Assembly (NCBI GenBank): GCA_000961645.1
Contig: LADM01000082.1
Location: 1 to 38,789, forward strand
Source of the DNA: Gammaproteobacteria bacterium BRH_c0
Lineage (GTDB): Bacteria > Pseudomonadota > Gammaproteobacteria > Pseudomonadales > Porticoccaceae
DNA: 38,789 nt
Direction of reading: 5' to 3'
In this document: piece by piece, positions 1 to 9,487 of the stretch
Position numbering within the stretch: the first letter of the stretch is position 1
How the letters are laid out: each line of letters starts with the position of its first letter
The notes under the pieces: model-generated
What the model saw: only the letters and a program-made list of their open reading frames with translations
Database searches by the model: none
What the model was told of the DNA's origin: nothing
Position numbers and translations under genes: made by a program

Positions 1-105
1 GTGACCCTGATTGCCCCGATTGCGATGGAAGAAGGCCTGCGTTTTGCGATTCGCGAAGGTGGCCGTACTGTTGGCGCCGGCGTGGTTGCCAAAATTCTCG
101 CCTGA
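1..105 (+). CDS. tuf: Elongation factor Tu, C-terminal end (partial)
   Basis: The first 34 codons of the window, in frame from base 1, encode the end of EF-Tu, the GTPase that delivers aminoacyl-tRNA to the ribosome. The visible tail ([15 protein letters not shown], then [13 protein letters not shown]) is the highly conserved end of domain 3. The start and the GTPase domain lie outside the window. Its place just upstream of rpsJ fits the usual rpsL-rpsG-fusA-tuf-S10 gene order. Confidence 0.97.
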   Translation: MTLIAPIAMEEGLRFAIREGGRTVGAGVVAKILA

Positions 106-135
106 TTTGTCCGGGTTAAGCGCCCGTTCGGGTGT

Positions 136-162
136 GCAAGGGCTGACACTGTCAGCCCTTGC
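136..162 (+). terminator. Hairpin after tuf, probable terminator
   Basis: A perfect 12-bp stem (GCAAGGGCTGAC / GTCAGCCCTTGC, 136-147 and 151-162) with a 3-nt loop starts 31 bases after the tuf stop. Only a weak T-rich stretch (AGTTT) follows, so it may be a leaky terminator or a processing hairpin. A second, smaller inverted repeat (GGATAAT-A-ATTATCC) lies at 170-184. Confidence 0.6.
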
Positions 163-202
163 AGTTTCTGGATAATAATTATCCATTAATCCTCCTTTTC
201 TC

Positions 203-231
203 TTGACACTCCCCGGGGGCGACCTTAGAAT
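203..231 (+). promoter_or_regulatory. Sigma-70 promoter of the S10 operon
   Basis: A perfect -35 box TTGACA (203-208) is followed after exactly 17 bases by TAGAAT (226-231), a 5/6 match to the -10 consensus. Transcription should start near 238, giving a leader of only about 60 nt before rpsJ. This is the strongest promoter match seen in the window, as expected for the ribosomal protein super-operon. Confidence 0.88.
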
Positions 232-254
232 CTCGCCTCCCTCGAATAGGGGTT

Positions 255-270
255 TTCAGCAAGGGCTGAA
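255..270 (+). promoter_or_regulatory. Short hairpin in the rpsJ leader
   Basis: TTCAGC (255-260) and GCTGAA (265-270) form a 6-bp stem with an AAGG loop, extendable by G-T pairs. It lies between the presumed transcription start and the rpsJ ribosome-binding site. A regulatory role is possible but not shown. Confidence 0.35.
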
Positions 271-297
271 GGCAAAGTAACTGGAGTTCGTGATTCC

Positions 298-609
298 ATG
301 CAGAATCAGCGCATTAGAATTCGTTTGAAGTCCTTCGATCACAAGCTGATCGATACTTCGACACAAGAAATCGTCGAGACAGCAAAAAGGACTGGCGCCC
401 AGATTCGTGGCCCGATCCCGCTGCCGACTCGCAAGGAAAGATTTACTATCCTGATCTCCCCGCACGTCAACAAGGACGCAAGGGATCAGTACGAAATTCG
501 CACCCATAAACGGCTTTTGGATATTGTTGAGCCGACGGACAAGACTGTTGATGCTCTGATGAAGCTGGATCTGGCTGCAGGCGTTGATGTTCAAATCAGC
601 TTAGGCTGA
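298..609 (+). CDS. rpsJ: 30S ribosomal protein uS10
   Basis: A 103-residue protein with the typical S10 sequence: the start [15 protein letters not shown], the [15 protein letters not shown] segment and the end [10 protein letters not shown]10 sits in the head of the 30S subunit and also acts as NusE in transcription antitermination. Its length equals that of E. coli S10. It is the first gene of the S10 operon, directly behind the promoter at 203-231. The ATG at 298 is the only plausible start. Confidence 0.98.
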   Translation: MQNQRIRIRLKSFDHKLIDTSTQEIVETAKRTGAQIRGPIPLPTRKERFTILISPHVNKDARDQYEIRTHKRLLDIVEPTDKTVDALMKLDLAAGVDVQISLG

Positions 610-627
610 AATCTGTCGCACAAACCT

Positions 628-690
628 AAAGCCCCGTGAAGGGGTGTGTAACGCTCTGAAATGGGCGGCCATAGCGGGTAAAAGCCCCGT
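628..690 (+). repeat. Direct repeat in the rpsJ-rplC gap
   Basis: The 10-mer AAAGCCCCGT occurs at 628-637 and again at 681-690 within the 99-base gap between rpsJ and rplC, which is long for this operon. The first copy can pair with GGGG at 641-644 to form a small hairpin. GGTGT (643-647) can alternatively pair with ACACC just after the second copy. This may be a regulatory RNA structure, but the evidence is only the repeat itself. Confidence 0.4.
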
Positions 691-708
691 ACACCATGAG
701 GTTGAAAA

Positions 709-1344
709 ATGAGAGTTGGAATCGTCGGCCGTAAAAGCGGCATGACACGCGTCTTCACTGACGATGGTGTCTCTATACCGGTGACTGTGATTGAGGTCGA
801 ACCCAATCGCATTACCCAGGTCAAAAGCGATGAAACGGATGGCTATGCTTCTCTGCAGGTCGCCGTTGGTACCCGTCGCGCCTCCCGTGTAACCAAACCC
901 CTCGCCGGTCACTATGCCAAGGCAAACGCTGAAGCTGGTCGCGGTCTGTGGGAGTTTCGTCTTGATGGTGTTGAAGAACAATTCGAAGTTGGCGCTTCCC
1001 TGACCGTAGAGCGGTTTCAGGAAGGCCAGGTTGTTGATGTTACCGGCACATCCAAAGGTAAGGGCTTTCAGGGCGTTATCAAGCGCTGGAACTTCAGCAT
1101 GCAGGATGCGACCCACGGTAACTCACGTTCGCACCGCTCTGCCGGTTCCATTGGTCAGAACCAGTCTCCAGGCCGTGTTTTCAAAGGCAAAAAGATGGCT
1201 GGCCATATGGGTGCAGAGCAGGTGACTGTACAGAATCTCCAGGTAGTGCGCGTTGATGTTGAGCGCGGACTGTTGTTGATCAAAGGCGCTGTACCAGGCG
1301 CGCCGGGCGGTGACGTCATCGTCCGCCCAGCAGTTAAGGCTTAA
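709..1344 (+). CDS. rplC: 50S ribosomal protein uL3
   Basis: A 211-residue L3 protein, close to the E. coli length. It starts [16 protein letters not shown] and holds the conserved loop that reaches towards the peptidyl transferase centre ([20 protein letters not shown], about residues 135-154). That loop includes the Gln in GQNQ that PrmB methylates in E. coli. L3 is one of the first proteins to bind 23S rRNA during assembly. The next gene, rplD, begins 12 bases after its stop. Confidence 0.98.
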   Translation: MRVGIVGRKSGMTRVFTDDGVSIPVTVIEVEPNRITQVKSDETDGYASLQVAVGTRRASRVTKPLAGHYAKANAEAGRGLWEFRLDGVEEQFEVGASLTVERFQEGQVVDVTGTSKGKGFQGVIKRWNFSMQDATHGNSRSHRSAGSIGQNQSPGRVFKGKKMAGHMGAEQVTVQNLQVVRVDVERGLLLIKGAVPGAPGGDVIVRPAVKA

Positions 1345-1356
1345 GGGGATCAACCT

Positions 1357-1971
1357 ATGGAGCTAATTATATCCAATGCCCAGGGCTCAGCAGGAACCAT
1401 CACGGTTTCCGATGAAGCTTTTGGTAAAGAGTTCAATCAGGATCTGGTGCACCAGGCGGTGGTTGCCTATATGGCAGCAGGTCGTCAGGGTACTCGCGCA
1501 CAGAAAACCCGCTCAGAAGTATCCGGTGGTGGCAAGAAGCCCTGGAAACAAAAAGGCAGTGGTCGTGCTCGTGCTGGTACCATTCGCAGCCCTCTGTGGC
1601 GCACTGGTGGCGTAACTTTTGCCGCCCGGCCCCAGGATCACTCGCAGAAGATCAACAAGAAGATGTATCGCGCTGCGCTGCGCTCTATCTTCTCCGAGCT
1701 GGCTCGCCAGGAGCGGCTGGTGGTTGTTGAAGACTTCGCTGTTGAAGAGCCCAAGACCAAGTCCCTGATTGCCAAGCTTGGCCAGTACGGGCTTAGCAAT
1801 GTGCTGATCGTGACTGAAGACGTTGATCAAAACCTGTATCTGTCTTCGCGCAACCTGCACAAGGTTGATGTCAGGGATGTGATGGGTGTCGATCCGGTCA
1901 GTCTGATTGGTTTTGAGAAAGTGCTGGTGACTGTTCCCGCGCTCAAGAAAGTAGAGGAGATGCTGGCATGA
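1357..1971 (+). CDS. rplD: 50S ribosomal protein uL4
   Basis: A 204-residue L4 protein. The extended loop lining the peptide exit tunnel is recognisable by [19 protein letters not shown] followed by RSPLWRTGG (about residues 56-83). In E. coli L4 also represses its own S10 operon through a long mRNA leader, but the leader here is too short for that structure. The last four bases overlap the start of rplW (ATGA), which suggests translational coupling. Confidence 0.98.
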   Translation: MELIISNAQGSAGTITVSDEAFGKEFNQDLVHQAVVAYMAAGRQGTRAQKTRSEVSGGGKKPWKQKGSGRARAGTIRSPLWRTGGVTFAARPQDHSQKINKKMYRAALRSIFSELARQERLVVVEDFAVEEPKTKSLIAKLGQYGLSNVLIVTEDVDQNLYLSSRNLHKVDVRDVMGVDPVSLIGFEKVLVTVPALKKVEEMLA

Positions 1972-2264
1972 ACGACGAACGCATCTTTAAAGTGCTGGTT
2001 GGCCCGCATGTCTCTGAAAAAGCCACCAACGTTGCCGAAAAGGGCAATCAGGTAGTGTTTCAGGTTGCCCGTGACGCCAACAAGCGTGAAGTAAAAGCCG
2101 CTGTGCAAAAGTTGTTTGGTGTTGTGGTTGAGGACGTTCGCGTCGTCAACGTCAAGGGCAAAACCAAGCGTACCCGCTACGGCATCGGGCGCCAGTCTGA
2201 CTGGAAAAAAGCTTACGTGCGTCTGGCGCAGGGTCAAGAAATTGACTTTGCCTCAGCTGAATAA
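1968..2264 (+). CDS. rplW: 50S ribosomal protein uL23
   Basis: A 98-residue L23, a protein at the exit of the peptide tunnel where trigger factor and SRP dock. Diagnostic segments are [16 protein letters not shown] near the start and [20 protein letters not shown] near the end. Its ATG overlaps the rplD stop by four bases. Confidence 0.97.
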   Translation: MNDERIFKVLVGPHVSEKATNVAEKGNQVVFQVARDANKREVKAAVQKLFGVVVEDVRVVNVKGKTKRTRYGIGRQSDWKKAYVRLAQGQEIDFASAE

Positions 2265-2276
2265 GGGGTTGGTGAA

Positions 2277-3101
2277 ATGTCTGTAGTCAAGAGAAAGCCA
2301 ACATCACCAGGTCGTCGTTTTGTTGTCAGTGTCGTCAATCCTGACCTTCACAAAGGTGCACCCTATGCGCCATTGCTGGAGAAACAAAGCAAGTCCGGTG
2401 GGCGCAACAGCGCCGGTCGTATCACTACCCGTCATGTGGGTGGTGGGCACAAACAGCACTATCGCATCATCGATTTCAAGCGTGACAAGGATGGCATCGT
2501 TGGCAAGGTTGAGCGTCTGGAGTACGACCCCAACCGCACTGCGAACATTGCCCTTGTCTGCTACAAGGATGGTGAGCGCCGTTACATTATTGCGCCCAAA
2601 GGGCTGAAGGCGGGCGATCTGCTGCAGTCTGGCCAGGCCGCGCCCATCAAGGTGGGTAACACTCTGCCGCTGCGCAATATTCCCGTTGGTAGCGTGGTCC
2701 ACTGTCTGGAAATGAAGCCGGGCAAGGGTGCTCAAATCGCCCGCAGCGCCGGCACTTCCGTGCAGCTGGTAGCCCGCGAAGGCCAGTACGCCACAGTTCG
2801 TCTGCGCTCCGGTGAGATGCGCAAAGTGCCTGCTGACTGCCGCGCCACGATCGGTGAAGTTTCCAACAGCGAGCACAGTTTGCGTTCGTTGGGCAAGGCT
2901 GGCGCCAAGCGCTGGTTGGGTGTGCGTCCTACCGTTCGCGGTGTTGCCATGAACCCGGTCGATCACCCCCACGGCGGTGGTGAAGGCAGGACTTCAGGTG
3001 GTCGTCATCCTGTATCTCCCTGGGGTGTTCCCACCAAAGGGTACAAGACGCGCAAGAACAAGCGCACCAGTAACATGATTGTCCGTCACCGCAACAAGTG
3101 A
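2277..3101 (+). CDS. rplB: 50S ribosomal protein uL2
   Basis: A 274-residue L2, one residue longer than E. coli L2. The N-terminal RNA-binding part contains [20 protein letters not shown]. The C-terminal part contains [13 protein letters not shown], the loop with the conserved histidine near the peptidyl transferase centre, followed by [14 protein letters not shown]2 is needed for subunit association and tRNA binding. The ATG at 2277 follows AAGGGG 11 bases upstream of the start. Confidence 0.98.
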   Translation: MSVVKRKPTSPGRRFVVSVVNPDLHKGAPYAPLLEKQSKSGGRNSAGRITTRHVGGGHKQHYRIIDFKRDKDGIVGKVERLEYDPNRTANIALVCYKDGERRYIIAPKGLKAGDLLQSGQAAPIKVGNTLPLRNIPVGSVVHCLEMKPGKGAQIARSAGTSVQLVAREGQYATVRLRSGEMRKVPADCRATIGEVSNSEHSLRSLGKAGAKRWLGVRPTVRGVAMNPVDHPHGGGEGRTSGGRHPVSPWGVPTKGYKTRKNKRTSNMIVRHRNK

Positions 3102-3140
3102 TAGACGGCAGCGAAGAATAGCCAGGAAGAGGAAATTATA

Positions 3141-3416
3141 GTGCCACGCTCCCTGAAAAAAGGTCCTTTTGTTGATCTGCATTTGCTTAAAAAAGTCGAG
3201 CAAGCTGCACAACAGGGTGACAAGCGTCCAATTAAGACCTGGTCACGTCGGTCGATGATTTTGCCTGACATGGTTGGTTTGACGATTGCTGTCCATAACG
3301 GTCGCCAGCACGTTCCGGTCCATGTCAACGAAGAAATGGTCGGACACAAGCTGGGTGAATTCGCTGCAACCCGCACCTACCGCGGGCACGTAGCGGACAA
3401 GAAAGCCAAGCGTTAA
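3141..3416 (+). CDS. rpsS: 30S ribosomal protein uS19
   Basis: A 91-residue S19 that starts with GTG at 3141. The sequence [19 protein letters not shown] and the end [20 protein letters not shown] are typical. S19 lies in the head of the 30S subunit and pairs with S13. The GTG start is supported by AGGAAGAGGAAA just upstream and by the family N-terminus. Confidence 0.97.
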   Translation: MPRSLKKGPFVDLHLLKKVEQAAQQGDKRPIKTWSRRSMILPDMVGLTIAVHNGRQHVPVHVNEEMVGHKLGEFAATRTYRGHVADKKAKR

Positions 3417-3443
3417 GCGCTGGTTTGAGTAGAGGATTATACG

Positions 3444-3773
3444 GTGGAAGTAGCAGCAAAATTACGCGGCGCCCAGATCTCGGCCCAGAAAGCCCGCCTG
3501 GTTGCAGACCAGATTCGCGGCAAGGCTGTTGAAGAAGCTTTGGACATTTTGACATTCAGTCCCAAGAAAGCTGCAGTGCTTGTCAAAAAAGTGCTCGAGT
3601 CGGCAATTGCCAACGCAGAACACAATGATGGTGCCGACGTGGACGAACTGAAAGTTTCGACCATTTTTGTTGACGAGGGCCTGACGATGAAGCGCATCAA
3701 GCCCCGTGCCAAGGGCAGGGCTGATCGCATTTTCAAGCGCACCTGTCACATAACAGTAAAAGTTGCCGACTGA
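3444..3773 (+). CDS. rplV: 50S ribosomal protein uL22
   Basis: A 109-residue L22 with a GTG start at 3444 behind AGAGGA. The globular domain ([16 protein letters not shown]) and the beta-hairpin that reaches into the exit tunnel ([20 protein letters not shown], about residues 76-95) are both visible. The tip of this hairpin is where macrolide-resistance changes occur in other bacteria; nothing unusual is seen here. Confidence 0.97.
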   Translation: MEVAAKLRGAQISAQKARLVADQIRGKAVEEALDILTFSPKKAAVLVKKVLESAIANAEHNDGADVDELKVSTIFVDEGLTMKRIKPRAKGRADRIFKRTCHITVKVAD

Positions 3774-3799
3774 GTTCAAGGCATTTAGGAGACCATTGC

Positions 3800-4462
3800 A
3801 TGGGTCAGAAAGTACACCCAACCGGGATTCGACTCGGAATCGTTAAAAAGCACCGTTCAGTCTGGTACGCCAGCCCGAAGGATTATGCTGACAAACTGAA
3901 TGCGGACCTGAAGGTAAGGGACTTCATCCAGAAGCAGCTTTCCCACGCTTCCGTCAGCAGGATTGACATTGAGCGGCCATCGGAGTCTGCCAGGATCACC
4001 ATTCACACAGCCCGTCCAGGCGTTGTGATCGGTAAGAAGGGCGAGGATGTCGACAAGCTGCGATTGGCAGTCAGTGCGCAGATGGGTGTGCCTGTCCATA
4101 TCAACATCGAGGAAGTGCGCAAGCCCGACCTGGATGCGGCACTGGTCGCCCAGAACATTGCCCAGCAGCTGGAGCGTCGTGTGATGTTCCGCCGTGCCAT
4201 GAAGCGCGCTGTGCAGAACAGCATGCGCCAGGGTGCAGAGGGTATCAAGATTCAGGTGGGTGGACGACTTGGCGGTGCCGAGATTGCCCGTACTGAATGG
4301 TACCGTGAAGGTCGTGTACCTCTTCATACACTGAGAGCCGATATCGATTACGCCACGGCTGAAGCGGCGACTACCTACGGTATCATCGGTGTCAAGGTTT
4401 GGATTTTCAAAGGCGAAGTGCTCGGCGGACAAGAAGCCGAACAACCCAAGCCCAAGAAATGA
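3800..4462 (+). CDS. rpsC: 30S ribosomal protein uS3
   Basis: A 220-residue S3, located at the mRNA entry site of the 30S subunit. It begins [18 protein letters not shown] and has a type II KH domain with the GxxG loop in [16 protein letters not shown]. The C-terminal domain carries [20 protein letters not shown]. The C-terminus ([12 protein letters not shown]) is slightly shorter than in E. coli (233 residues). Confidence 0.98.
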   Translation: MGQKVHPTGIRLGIVKKHRSVWYASPKDYADKLNADLKVRDFIQKQLSHASVSRIDIERPSESARITIHTARPGVVIGKKGEDVDKLRLAVSAQMGVPVHINIEEVRKPDLDAALVAQNIAQQLERRVMFRRAMKRAVQNSMRQGAEGIKIQVGGRLGGAEIARTEWYREGRVPLHTLRADIDYATAEAATTYGIIGVKVWIFKGEVLGGQEAEQPKPKK

Positions 4463-4485
4463 TTTTGGAATAAAGGTCGATCGAG

Positions 4486-4899
4486 ATGCTGCAACCAAAA
4501 CGTACTAAATTCCGCAAGCAAATGAAGGGCCGTAACCGCGGCCTGGCACAGCGCGGCAGCAAAGTCAGCTTCGGTGAGTTTGGCCTCAAGGCCACTGATC
4601 GCGGACGTCTGACTGCGCGTCAGATTGAAGCTGCGCGTCGCGCCATGACCCGTCATATCAAGCGCGGCGGCAAAATCTGGATTCGGGTATTCCCCGACAA
4701 GCCCATCACCGAGAAGCCTCTTGAGGTTCGTCAAGGTAAGGGTAAAGGTAATGTGTCTTACTGGGTTGCTCAAATTCGCCCTGGTAAGGTTCTGTATGAA
4801 ATGGAAGGTGTTACTGAAGAACTGGCGCGCGAAGCATTTGCCCTCGCCGCAGCCAAGCTTCCTCTGGCGACAACCTTCGTTAGACGTTCGGTGATGTAA
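4486..4899 (+). CDS. rplP: 50S ribosomal protein uL16
   Basis: A 137-residue L16, a late-assembly protein near the A-site tRNA. It starts [21 protein letters not shown] and contains [19 protein letters not shown], which includes the arginine hydroxylated by YcfD/RoxA in E. coli. Its stop overlaps the rpmC start by one base (TAATG). Confidence 0.98.
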   Translation: MLQPKRTKFRKQMKGRNRGLAQRGSKVSFGEFGLKATDRGRLTARQIEAARRAMTRHIKRGGKIWIRVFPDKPITEKPLEVRQGKGKGNVSYWVAQIRPGKVLYEMEGVTEELAREAFALAAAKLPLATTFVRRSVM

Positions 4900-5090
4900 T
4901 GAAAGCTTCAGAACTTCGCGAAAAATCCGTAGACGAGCTCAAAGCTGATCTGCATGGCCAACTTGAAGCACATTTCAAGCTGCGCATGCAACACTCAACC
5001 GGACAGCTGGGTCAGTCGCACCGGCTTGGTGAAACCCGCGCTAACATTGCACGGATCAAAACCGTGTTGAACCAGAAAGCAGGTAAGTGA
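4899..5090 (+). CDS. rpmC: 50S ribosomal protein uL29
   Basis: A 63-residue L29, the two-helix protein beside L23 at the tunnel exit. The family pattern is clear in [14 protein letters not shown] and [12 protein letters not shown], and the length equals that of E. coli. It overlaps rplP by one base and ends one base before rpsQ starts, so the three are tightly coupled. Confidence 0.96.
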   Translation: MKASELREKSVDELKADLHGQLEAHFKLRMQHSTGQLGQSHRLGETRANIARIKTVLNQKAGK

Positions 5091-5091
5091 G

Positions 5092-5352
5092 ATGGTTGAG
5101 AAAACAGCTCGCACTCTGTCCGGCAGAGTGGTCAGTGACAAAATGGACAAGACTATCACGGTGCTGATCGAGCGCCGGGTAAAGCACCCTGTCTACGGCA
5201 AGATTGTCAGTCGTTCCACCAAGATCAAAGCGCATGATGAAAACAATCAGTGCCGCATTGGTGATCTGGTCTCGATTGAGGAAACCCGCCCCATCTCCAA
5301 GTCAAAGGCCTGGGCGCTGGTTGAAGTAGTTGAAAAGGTAGCGGAAGTTTAA
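5092..5352 (+). CDS. rpsQ: 30S ribosomal protein uS17
   Basis: An 86-residue S17, a primary 16S rRNA-binding protein with an OB fold. [20 protein letters not shown] and [20 protein letters not shown] are the conserved parts. It is the last gene of the S10 section. The 34-base gap to rplN holds no convincing promoter, so the spc section is probably read through. Confidence 0.97.
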   Translation: MVEKTARTLSGRVVSDKMDKTITVLIERRVKHPVYGKIVSRSTKIKAHDENNQCRIGDLVSIEETRPISKSKAWALVEVVEKVAEV

Positions 5353-5386
5353 TCGCGCTTGGCAGTAACGGTTTCGGAGCGGAACA

Positions 5387-5755
5387 ATGATTCAAACGCA
5401 GACCTATTTAGATGTGGCGGACAACAGTGGTGCGCGCCGTGTCATGTGCATCAAGGTGTTGGGCGGTTCTCATCGCCGTTACGCTGGTGTTGGCGACATC
5501 ATCAAGGTGTCAGTGAAAGAAGCGATTCCCCGTGGCAAGGTTAAAAAAGGCCAGGTCATGAACGCAGTAGTAGTGCGGACCAAGAAAGGCGTGCGTCGTC
5601 AGGACGGCAGCCTTATCAAGTTCGACGACAATGCCGCTGTGCTGCTGAACAATCAGCTGGCACCAATAGGTACCCGTATCTTCGGGCCTGTTACCCGCGA
5701 GCTGCGCGGCGAGAAATTTATGAAGATTATTTCTCTGGCTCCAGAAGTTCTGTAG
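5387..5755 (+). CDS. rplN: 50S ribosomal protein uL14
   Basis: A 122-residue L14, exactly the E. coli length, found at the subunit interface. It starts [20 protein letters not shown] and includes [14 protein letters not shown] near the end. The ATG at 5387 has GGAG nine bases upstream. This is the first gene of the spc section. Confidence 0.98.
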   Translation: MIQTQTYLDVADNSGARRVMCIKVLGGSHRRYAGVGDIIKVSVKEAIPRGKVKKGQVMNAVVVRTKKGVRRQDGSLIKFDDNAAVLLNNQLAPIGTRIFGPVTRELRGEKFMKIISLAPEVL

Positions 5756-5772
5756 TCCTGAGGAGGTTGATG

Positions 5773-6096
5773 ATGAGCATGAAAAAAATCAAGCGCAACG
5801 ACGAAGTCATCGTTCTTGCCGGCAAAGACAAAGGCAAGCGCGGCAAGGTTCTGCAAGTACTTGCGGATGGCCGCCTGATCGTCTCCGGCGTGCAGATGAT
5901 CAAAAAGCACCAGAAGCCTAACCCGCAATTGGGTGTTCCTGGCGGGATTATTGAAAAAGAAGCCGCAATCCAGGTCTCCAATGTGGCGCTCTATAATCCG
6001 GAAACCCGCAAAGCTGATCGTGTTGGCTTTCAGGTCCAGGAAGATGGCAAGAAGGTCAGGGTTTTCAAATCCAACGGCGTAGCCGTCGGCGGCTGA
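5773..6096 (+). CDS. rplX: 50S ribosomal protein uL24
   Basis: L24, an assembly initiator with a KOW motif ([20 protein letters not shown]). Start choice: the reading frame is open from a TTG at 5767 and has ATGs at 5770, 5773 and 5779. A perfect AGGAGG lies at 5761-5766, so the ATG at 5773, six bases downstream, fits best and gives [12 protein letters not shown] (107 residues). The neighbouring ATGs would change the protein by only one or two residues. Confidence 0.95.
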   Translation: MSMKKIKRNDEVIVLAGKDKGKRGKVLQVLADGRLIVSGVQMIKKHQKPNPQLGVPGGIIEKEAAIQVSNVALYNPETRKADRVGFQVQEDGKKVRVFKSNGVAVGG

Positions 6097-6110
6097 CAGG
6101 GTATATCGAA

Positions 6111-6650
6111 ATGGCCAAACTGAAAGAGATTTACACGAAAGAGCTTGCTCCCAAGTTACAGGAAGAGCTCGGTCTGAAGAACCCGATGGAGGTGCCACGC
6201 ATCACCAAGATCACCCTCAACATGGGTGTGGGCGAAGCGCTTGCGGACAAGAAGATTCTTGAGAACGCAGTCAGCGACATGACCAAGATTTCCGGCCAAA
6301 AGCCGGTTGTCACCAATGCCCGCAAATCCGTTGCCGGATTCAAGGTGCGTGAAGGCTGGCCGATTGGCTGCAAAGTCACCCTGCGCAATGAGCGCATGTA
6401 CGATTTCCTGGAAAAGCTGATTACTATCGCCATTCCCAGGATTCGTGACTTCCGCGGCATCAGCCCCAAGTCATTTGACGGTCGTGGCAATTTCGCCATG
6501 GGCGTGACTGAGCAGATTATTTTCCCGGAAATTGACTACGACAAAGTCGACAAGCTGCGCGGTATGGATATCACCATTACCACCACAGCAAAAAATGATG
6601 ACGAAGGTCGTGCCCTGTTGCGGGCGTTTAACTTTCCTCTGAGAGGTTGA
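6111..6650 (+). CDS. rplE: 50S ribosomal protein uL5
   Basis: A 179-residue L5, the same length as in E. coli, which binds 5S rRNA and touches P-site t[39 protein letters not shown] and [19 protein letters not shown] are conserved family segments. It is followed seven bases later by rpsN. Confidence 0.98.
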   Translation: MAKLKEIYTKELAPKLQEELGLKNPMEVPRITKITLNMGVGEALADKKILENAVSDMTKISGQKPVVTNARKSVAGFKVREGWPIGCKVTLRNERMYDFLEKLITIAIPRIRDFRGISPKSFDGRGNFAMGVTEQIIFPEIDYDKVDKLRGMDITITTTAKNDDEGRALLRAFNFPLRG

Positions 6651-6657
6651 GGTACAC

Positions 6658-6963
6658 ATGGCAAAGACATCAATGATTGAGCGTGAAACCAAGCGCGCCA
6701 AGCTGGTAGAGAAGTATGCTGCCAAGCGCGCCAAGCTCAAGCTCACCATCAGCAACCCGAATTCGTCCGACGAGGAGCGCTGGGAAGCCATGCTGCAGCT
6801 GCAGATGCTGCCGCGCGATTCAAGTTCGAGCCGGAAGCGGAGTCGCTGCCGTATCACCGGTCGTCCCCATGGGGTTTACCGGAAATTCGGTCTTTGCCGT
6901 AATAAATTGCGCGAAGCTGCGATGCGCGGGGATGTTCCCGGGCTTGTCAAGGCTAGCTGGTAA
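6658..6963 (+). CDS. rpsN: 30S ribosomal protein uS14, long zinc-free form
   Basis: A 101-residue S14 of the long type. The C-terminal part reads [20 protein letters not shown] and lacks the CxxC...CxxC zinc ribbon of the short form, so it should not need zinc. S14 is a late-assembly protein of the 30S head. By contrast, L36 in the same operon keeps its zinc ligands. Confidence 0.97.
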   Translation: MAKTSMIERETKRAKLVEKYAAKRAKLKLTISNPNSSDEERWEAMLQLQMLPRDSSSSRKRSRCRITGRPHGVYRKFGLCRNKLREAAMRGDVPGLVKASW

Positions 6964-6983
6964 GTGATGAGGAACATTCCAAG

Positions 6984-7376
6984 ATGAGTATGCAAGATTC
7001 ACTGGCAGATATGCTGACACGCATTCGCAATGCGTATGCACGAGACCGCGCAACTGTTGTTATGCCTTCTTCAAAGTTGAAAGTGTCCGTTGCCGAAGTT
7101 CTGAAGGCGGAAGGTTACATTTCCGACTTTTCGGTTGATAACGAGATCAAGCGCCAACTGACCATCAGCCTCAAGTACTTTGAAGGCAAGCCGGTCATTG
7201 AAGAGATATCGCGTGCCAGTCGCCCTGGCCTGCGCTTTTATTCCGCCAGCGACAAGCTGCCGAAAGTTCGCGATGGTCTTGGCGTTGCAATAATTTCGAC
7301 CAGTAAAGGTGTCATGTCTGACCGCGCTGCCCGGGCTGCGGGTATCGGTGGCGAAGTACTCTGTACAGTTTTCTAA
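6984..7376 (+). CDS. rpsH: 30S ribosomal protein uS8
   Basis: A 130-residue S8, equal in length to E. coli S8. It starts [20 protein letters not shown] and ends with the conserved [21 protein letters not shown]8 binds helix 21 of 16S rRNA, and in E. coli it represses the spc operon by binding mRNA near rplE. Whether that site exists here was not resolved. Confidence 0.98.
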   Translation: MSMQDSLADMLTRIRNAYARDRATVVMPSSKLKVSVAEVLKAEGYISDFSVDNEIKRQLTISLKYFEGKPVIEEISRASRPGLRFYSASDKLPKVRDGLGVAIISTSKGVMSDRAARAAGIGGEVLCTVF

Positions 7377-7401
7377 CTGGCACTATTTAAGAGATTGCGA
7401 G

Positions 7402-7935
7402 ATGTCTAGAATTGCAAAGAATCCTGTCAACCTCCCCAGTGGAGTTGAGGTAAAGCAGGATGATCGCCTAATTACTGTCAAGGGTTCAAAGGGCTCTTTG
7501 TCAGTAGCAGTCAATCCCAAGGTGATTGTCAGCCAGCAAGATGGCGTCCTGACTTTTACCGCAGCTGATGACGCGCAGATTTCAAAAGCCCAGTCAGGCA
7601 CCATGCGTTCGATCGTCAATAACATGGTTGTTGGTGTGACTGACGGCTTTGAGCGCAAGCTGCAATTGGTCGGGGTAGGTTACCGGGCACAGGCCCAGGG
7701 CACCAAGCTGAATCTTACCCTCGGCTTTTCCCATCCGGTTGAATACCAACTGCCGGAAGGTGTAAGCGCTGAAACTCCCAGCCAGACAGAGATTGTCCTC
7801 AAAGCAACGGACAAGCAGTTGCTGGGTCAGGTGGCTGCCGAAATCCGTGGATTCCGTCCACCCGAGCCCTATAAAGGCAAGGGTGTGCGCTACGCGGATG
7901 AGCAGGTACGTCGTAAAGAAGCGAAAAAGAAGTAG
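7402..7935 (+). CDS. rplF: 50S ribosomal protein uL6
   Basis: A 177-residue L6, located at the base of the L7/L12 stalk. The frame is open back to 7309, inside rpsH, but the ATG at 7402 gives the family start [17 protein letters not shown] and the usual length, so the longer form is rejected. The C-terminal RNA-binding motif [20 protein letters not shown] is present. Confidence 0.97.
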   Translation: MSRIAKNPVNLPSGVEVKQDDRLITVKGSKGSLSVAVNPKVIVSQQDGVLTFTAADDAQISKAQSGTMRSIVNNMVVGVTDGFERKLQLVGVGYRAQAQGTKLNLTLGFSHPVEYQLPEGVSAETPSQTEIVLKATDKQLLGQVAAEIRGFRPPEPYKGKGVRYADEQVRRKEAKKK

Positions 7936-7947
7936 CAGGTCTGGACT

Positions 7948-8298
7948 ATGAAAGACAAAAAGCAAGCACGTCTCCGCCGGGCCCGCCGGACGCGAATTCA
8001 AATGCGCGAACTCGGTGCAACCAGGTTGACCGTACATCGTACGCCACGCCATATCTATGCTCAGGTGATTTCTGCGGCAGGCGATACGGTTCTGGCCAGC
8101 GCTTCAACGCTGGACAAGTCACTCCGCTCAGGCAGTACTGGCAATATTGACGCCGCGCGCTCTGTTGGCCAGCTCCTTGCCGAGCGTGCCCGCGAAGCCG
8201 GTGTGCTCAAGGTCTCTTTTGACCGCAGCGGTTTCAAATATCATGGTCGCGTCAAGGCGCTTGCCGATGCGGCCCGTGAAGGCGGTCTGGAATTCTAA
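7948..8298 (+). CDS. rplR: 50S ribosomal protein uL18
   Basis: A 116-residue L18, the main 5S rRNA-binding protein. It has a basic N-terminus ([18 protein letters not shown]), the [15 protein letters not shown] strand and the end [21 protein letters not shown]. It is flanked closely by rplF and rpsE. Confidence 0.97.
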   Translation: MKDKKQARLRRARRTRIQMRELGATRLTVHRTPRHIYAQVISAAGDTVLASASTLDKSLRSGSTGNIDAARSVGQLLAERAREAGVLKVSFDRSGFKYHGRVKALADAAREGGLEF

Positions 8299-8308
8299 AG
8301 GTTGAGAA

Positions 8309-8818
8309 ATGGCTAACAATCCAAGAGAAGTAGATCCAAACGAAGGGCTGATGGAAAAGCTGGTTCAGGTGAACCGGGTTGCCAAAACAGTCAAAGGCGG
8401 CAGGATTTTTGCGTTCACGGCGCTCACCGTCGTAGGCGATGGCAAAGGCCGTGTTGGCTTCGGTCGCGGCAAGGCCCGCGAAGTGCCACAGGCTATTCAG
8501 AAAGCCATGGAAGCTGCGCGTCGCAACATGATTGATGTCGATCTCAAGGGTACAACTATCCAGTACCCTGTTCGCGCCAACCATGGTGCCTCCAAGGTTT
8601 ATATGCAGCCTGCTTCAGACGGTACTGGCGTTATTGCCGGTGGCGCAATGCGCTCTGTGCTTGAACTGGCTGGTGTACAGAACGTGCTTGCCAAGTGCTA
8701 CGGCTCTACCAATCCGGTGAATGTGGTTCGCGCCACATTCAAAGCCCTCAAGGGCATCAGTTCTCCGGAAGCCGTCGCCGCCAAACGTGGCAAGACAGTA
8801 GAAGACATCCTGGGTTGA
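8309..8818 (+). CDS. rpsE: 30S ribosomal protein uS5
   Basis: A 169-residue S5, important for decoding accuracy and mRNA entry. The N-terminal double-stranded-RNA-binding domain contains [20 protein letters not shown]. The C-terminal domain includes [19 protein letters not shown]. The conserved basic residues around the spectinomycin-binding loop (VAKTVKGGR) look normal. Confidence 0.98.
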   Translation: MANNPREVDPNEGLMEKLVQVNRVAKTVKGGRIFAFTALTVVGDGKGRVGFGRGKAREVPQAIQKAMEAARRNMIDVDLKGTTIQYPVRANHGASKVYMQPASDGTGVIAGGAMRSVLELAGVQNVLAKCYGSTNPVNVVRATFKALKGISSPEAVAAKRGKTVEDILG

Positions 8819-8849
8819 ACCATTCGGCCTCAGAGACAGGAATGAGAAG

Positions 8850-9038
8850 ATGACCACTAAGAAAATGATCAAGGTTACACAGACCCGCAGTACGCACGGT
8901 CGTCTGCCTGCACATGTTGGCTGTGTTTTGGGCCTTGGCCTGCGCCGTATCCGTCACACTGTGGAAGTTGAAGATACTGCTGCAGTCCGCGGCATGATTA
9001 ACAAAGTCAATTACATGGTTAAGGTTGAGGGAGAGTGA
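8850..9038 (+). CDS. rpmD: 50S ribosomal protein uL30
   Basis: A 62-residue L30, a small protein of the large subunit that is absent in some bacteria. The motif [24 protein letters not shown] is clear across residues 18-41. Its stop codon is three bases upstream of the rplO start. Confidence 0.96.
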   Translation: MTTKKMIKVTQTRSTHGRLPAHVGCVLGLGLRRIRHTVEVEDTAAVRGMINKVNYMVKVEGE

Positions 9039-9040
9039 TA

Positions 9041-9475
9041 ATGCGCCTGAACACACTGAGTCCAGCCCCAGGCCGGATCACTGAAAGCAAGCGCGTAGGT
9101 CGCGGCATTGGCAGTGGTCTCGGCAAAACCGGTGGCCGTGGCCACAAGGGTCAAAAAGCACGCTCTGGCGGTCGGGTTCGTCCCGGTTTCGAAGGCGGTC
9201 AAATGCCTTTGCAAAAGCGTCTGCCAAAATACGGTTTCACCTCACGTATTTCCATGGTGAGTGCAGAAGTCCGTCTTGGCGAGCTTGCTGCCATTGAGGG
9301 TGATATCGTCGATATCGCCAGCCTGCGTGCAGCAGGGCTGATCACTGCAAATATTCTGCGTGCCAAGGTCTTCCTGTCTGGCGAAATTAACAAGCCTCTG
9401 ACCCTCAAGGGCGTGGCTGCGACTAAAGGCGCCAAAGCTGCTATCGAAGCTGCTGGCGGTAAAGTCGAGGAGTAA
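9041..9475 (+). CDS. rplO: 50S ribosomal protein uL15
   Basis: A 144-residue L15, the E. coli length, with a glycine- and lysine-rich N-terminal extension ([20 protein letters not shown]) that threads into 23S rRNA. The frame is also open from a GTG at 9035, which overlaps the rpmD stop. The ATG at 9041, behind GAGGGAGA, is preferred because it gives [11 protein letters not shown] as in the family. Confidence 0.96.
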   Translation: MRLNTLSPAPGRITESKRVGRGIGSGLGKTGGRGHKGQKARSGGRVRPGFEGGQMPLQKRLPKYGFTSRISMVSAEVRLGELAAIEGDIVDIASLRAAGLITANILRAKVFLSGEINKPLTLKGVAATKGAKAAIEAAGGKVEE

Positions 9476-9487
9476 CGGGCGCTTCTG

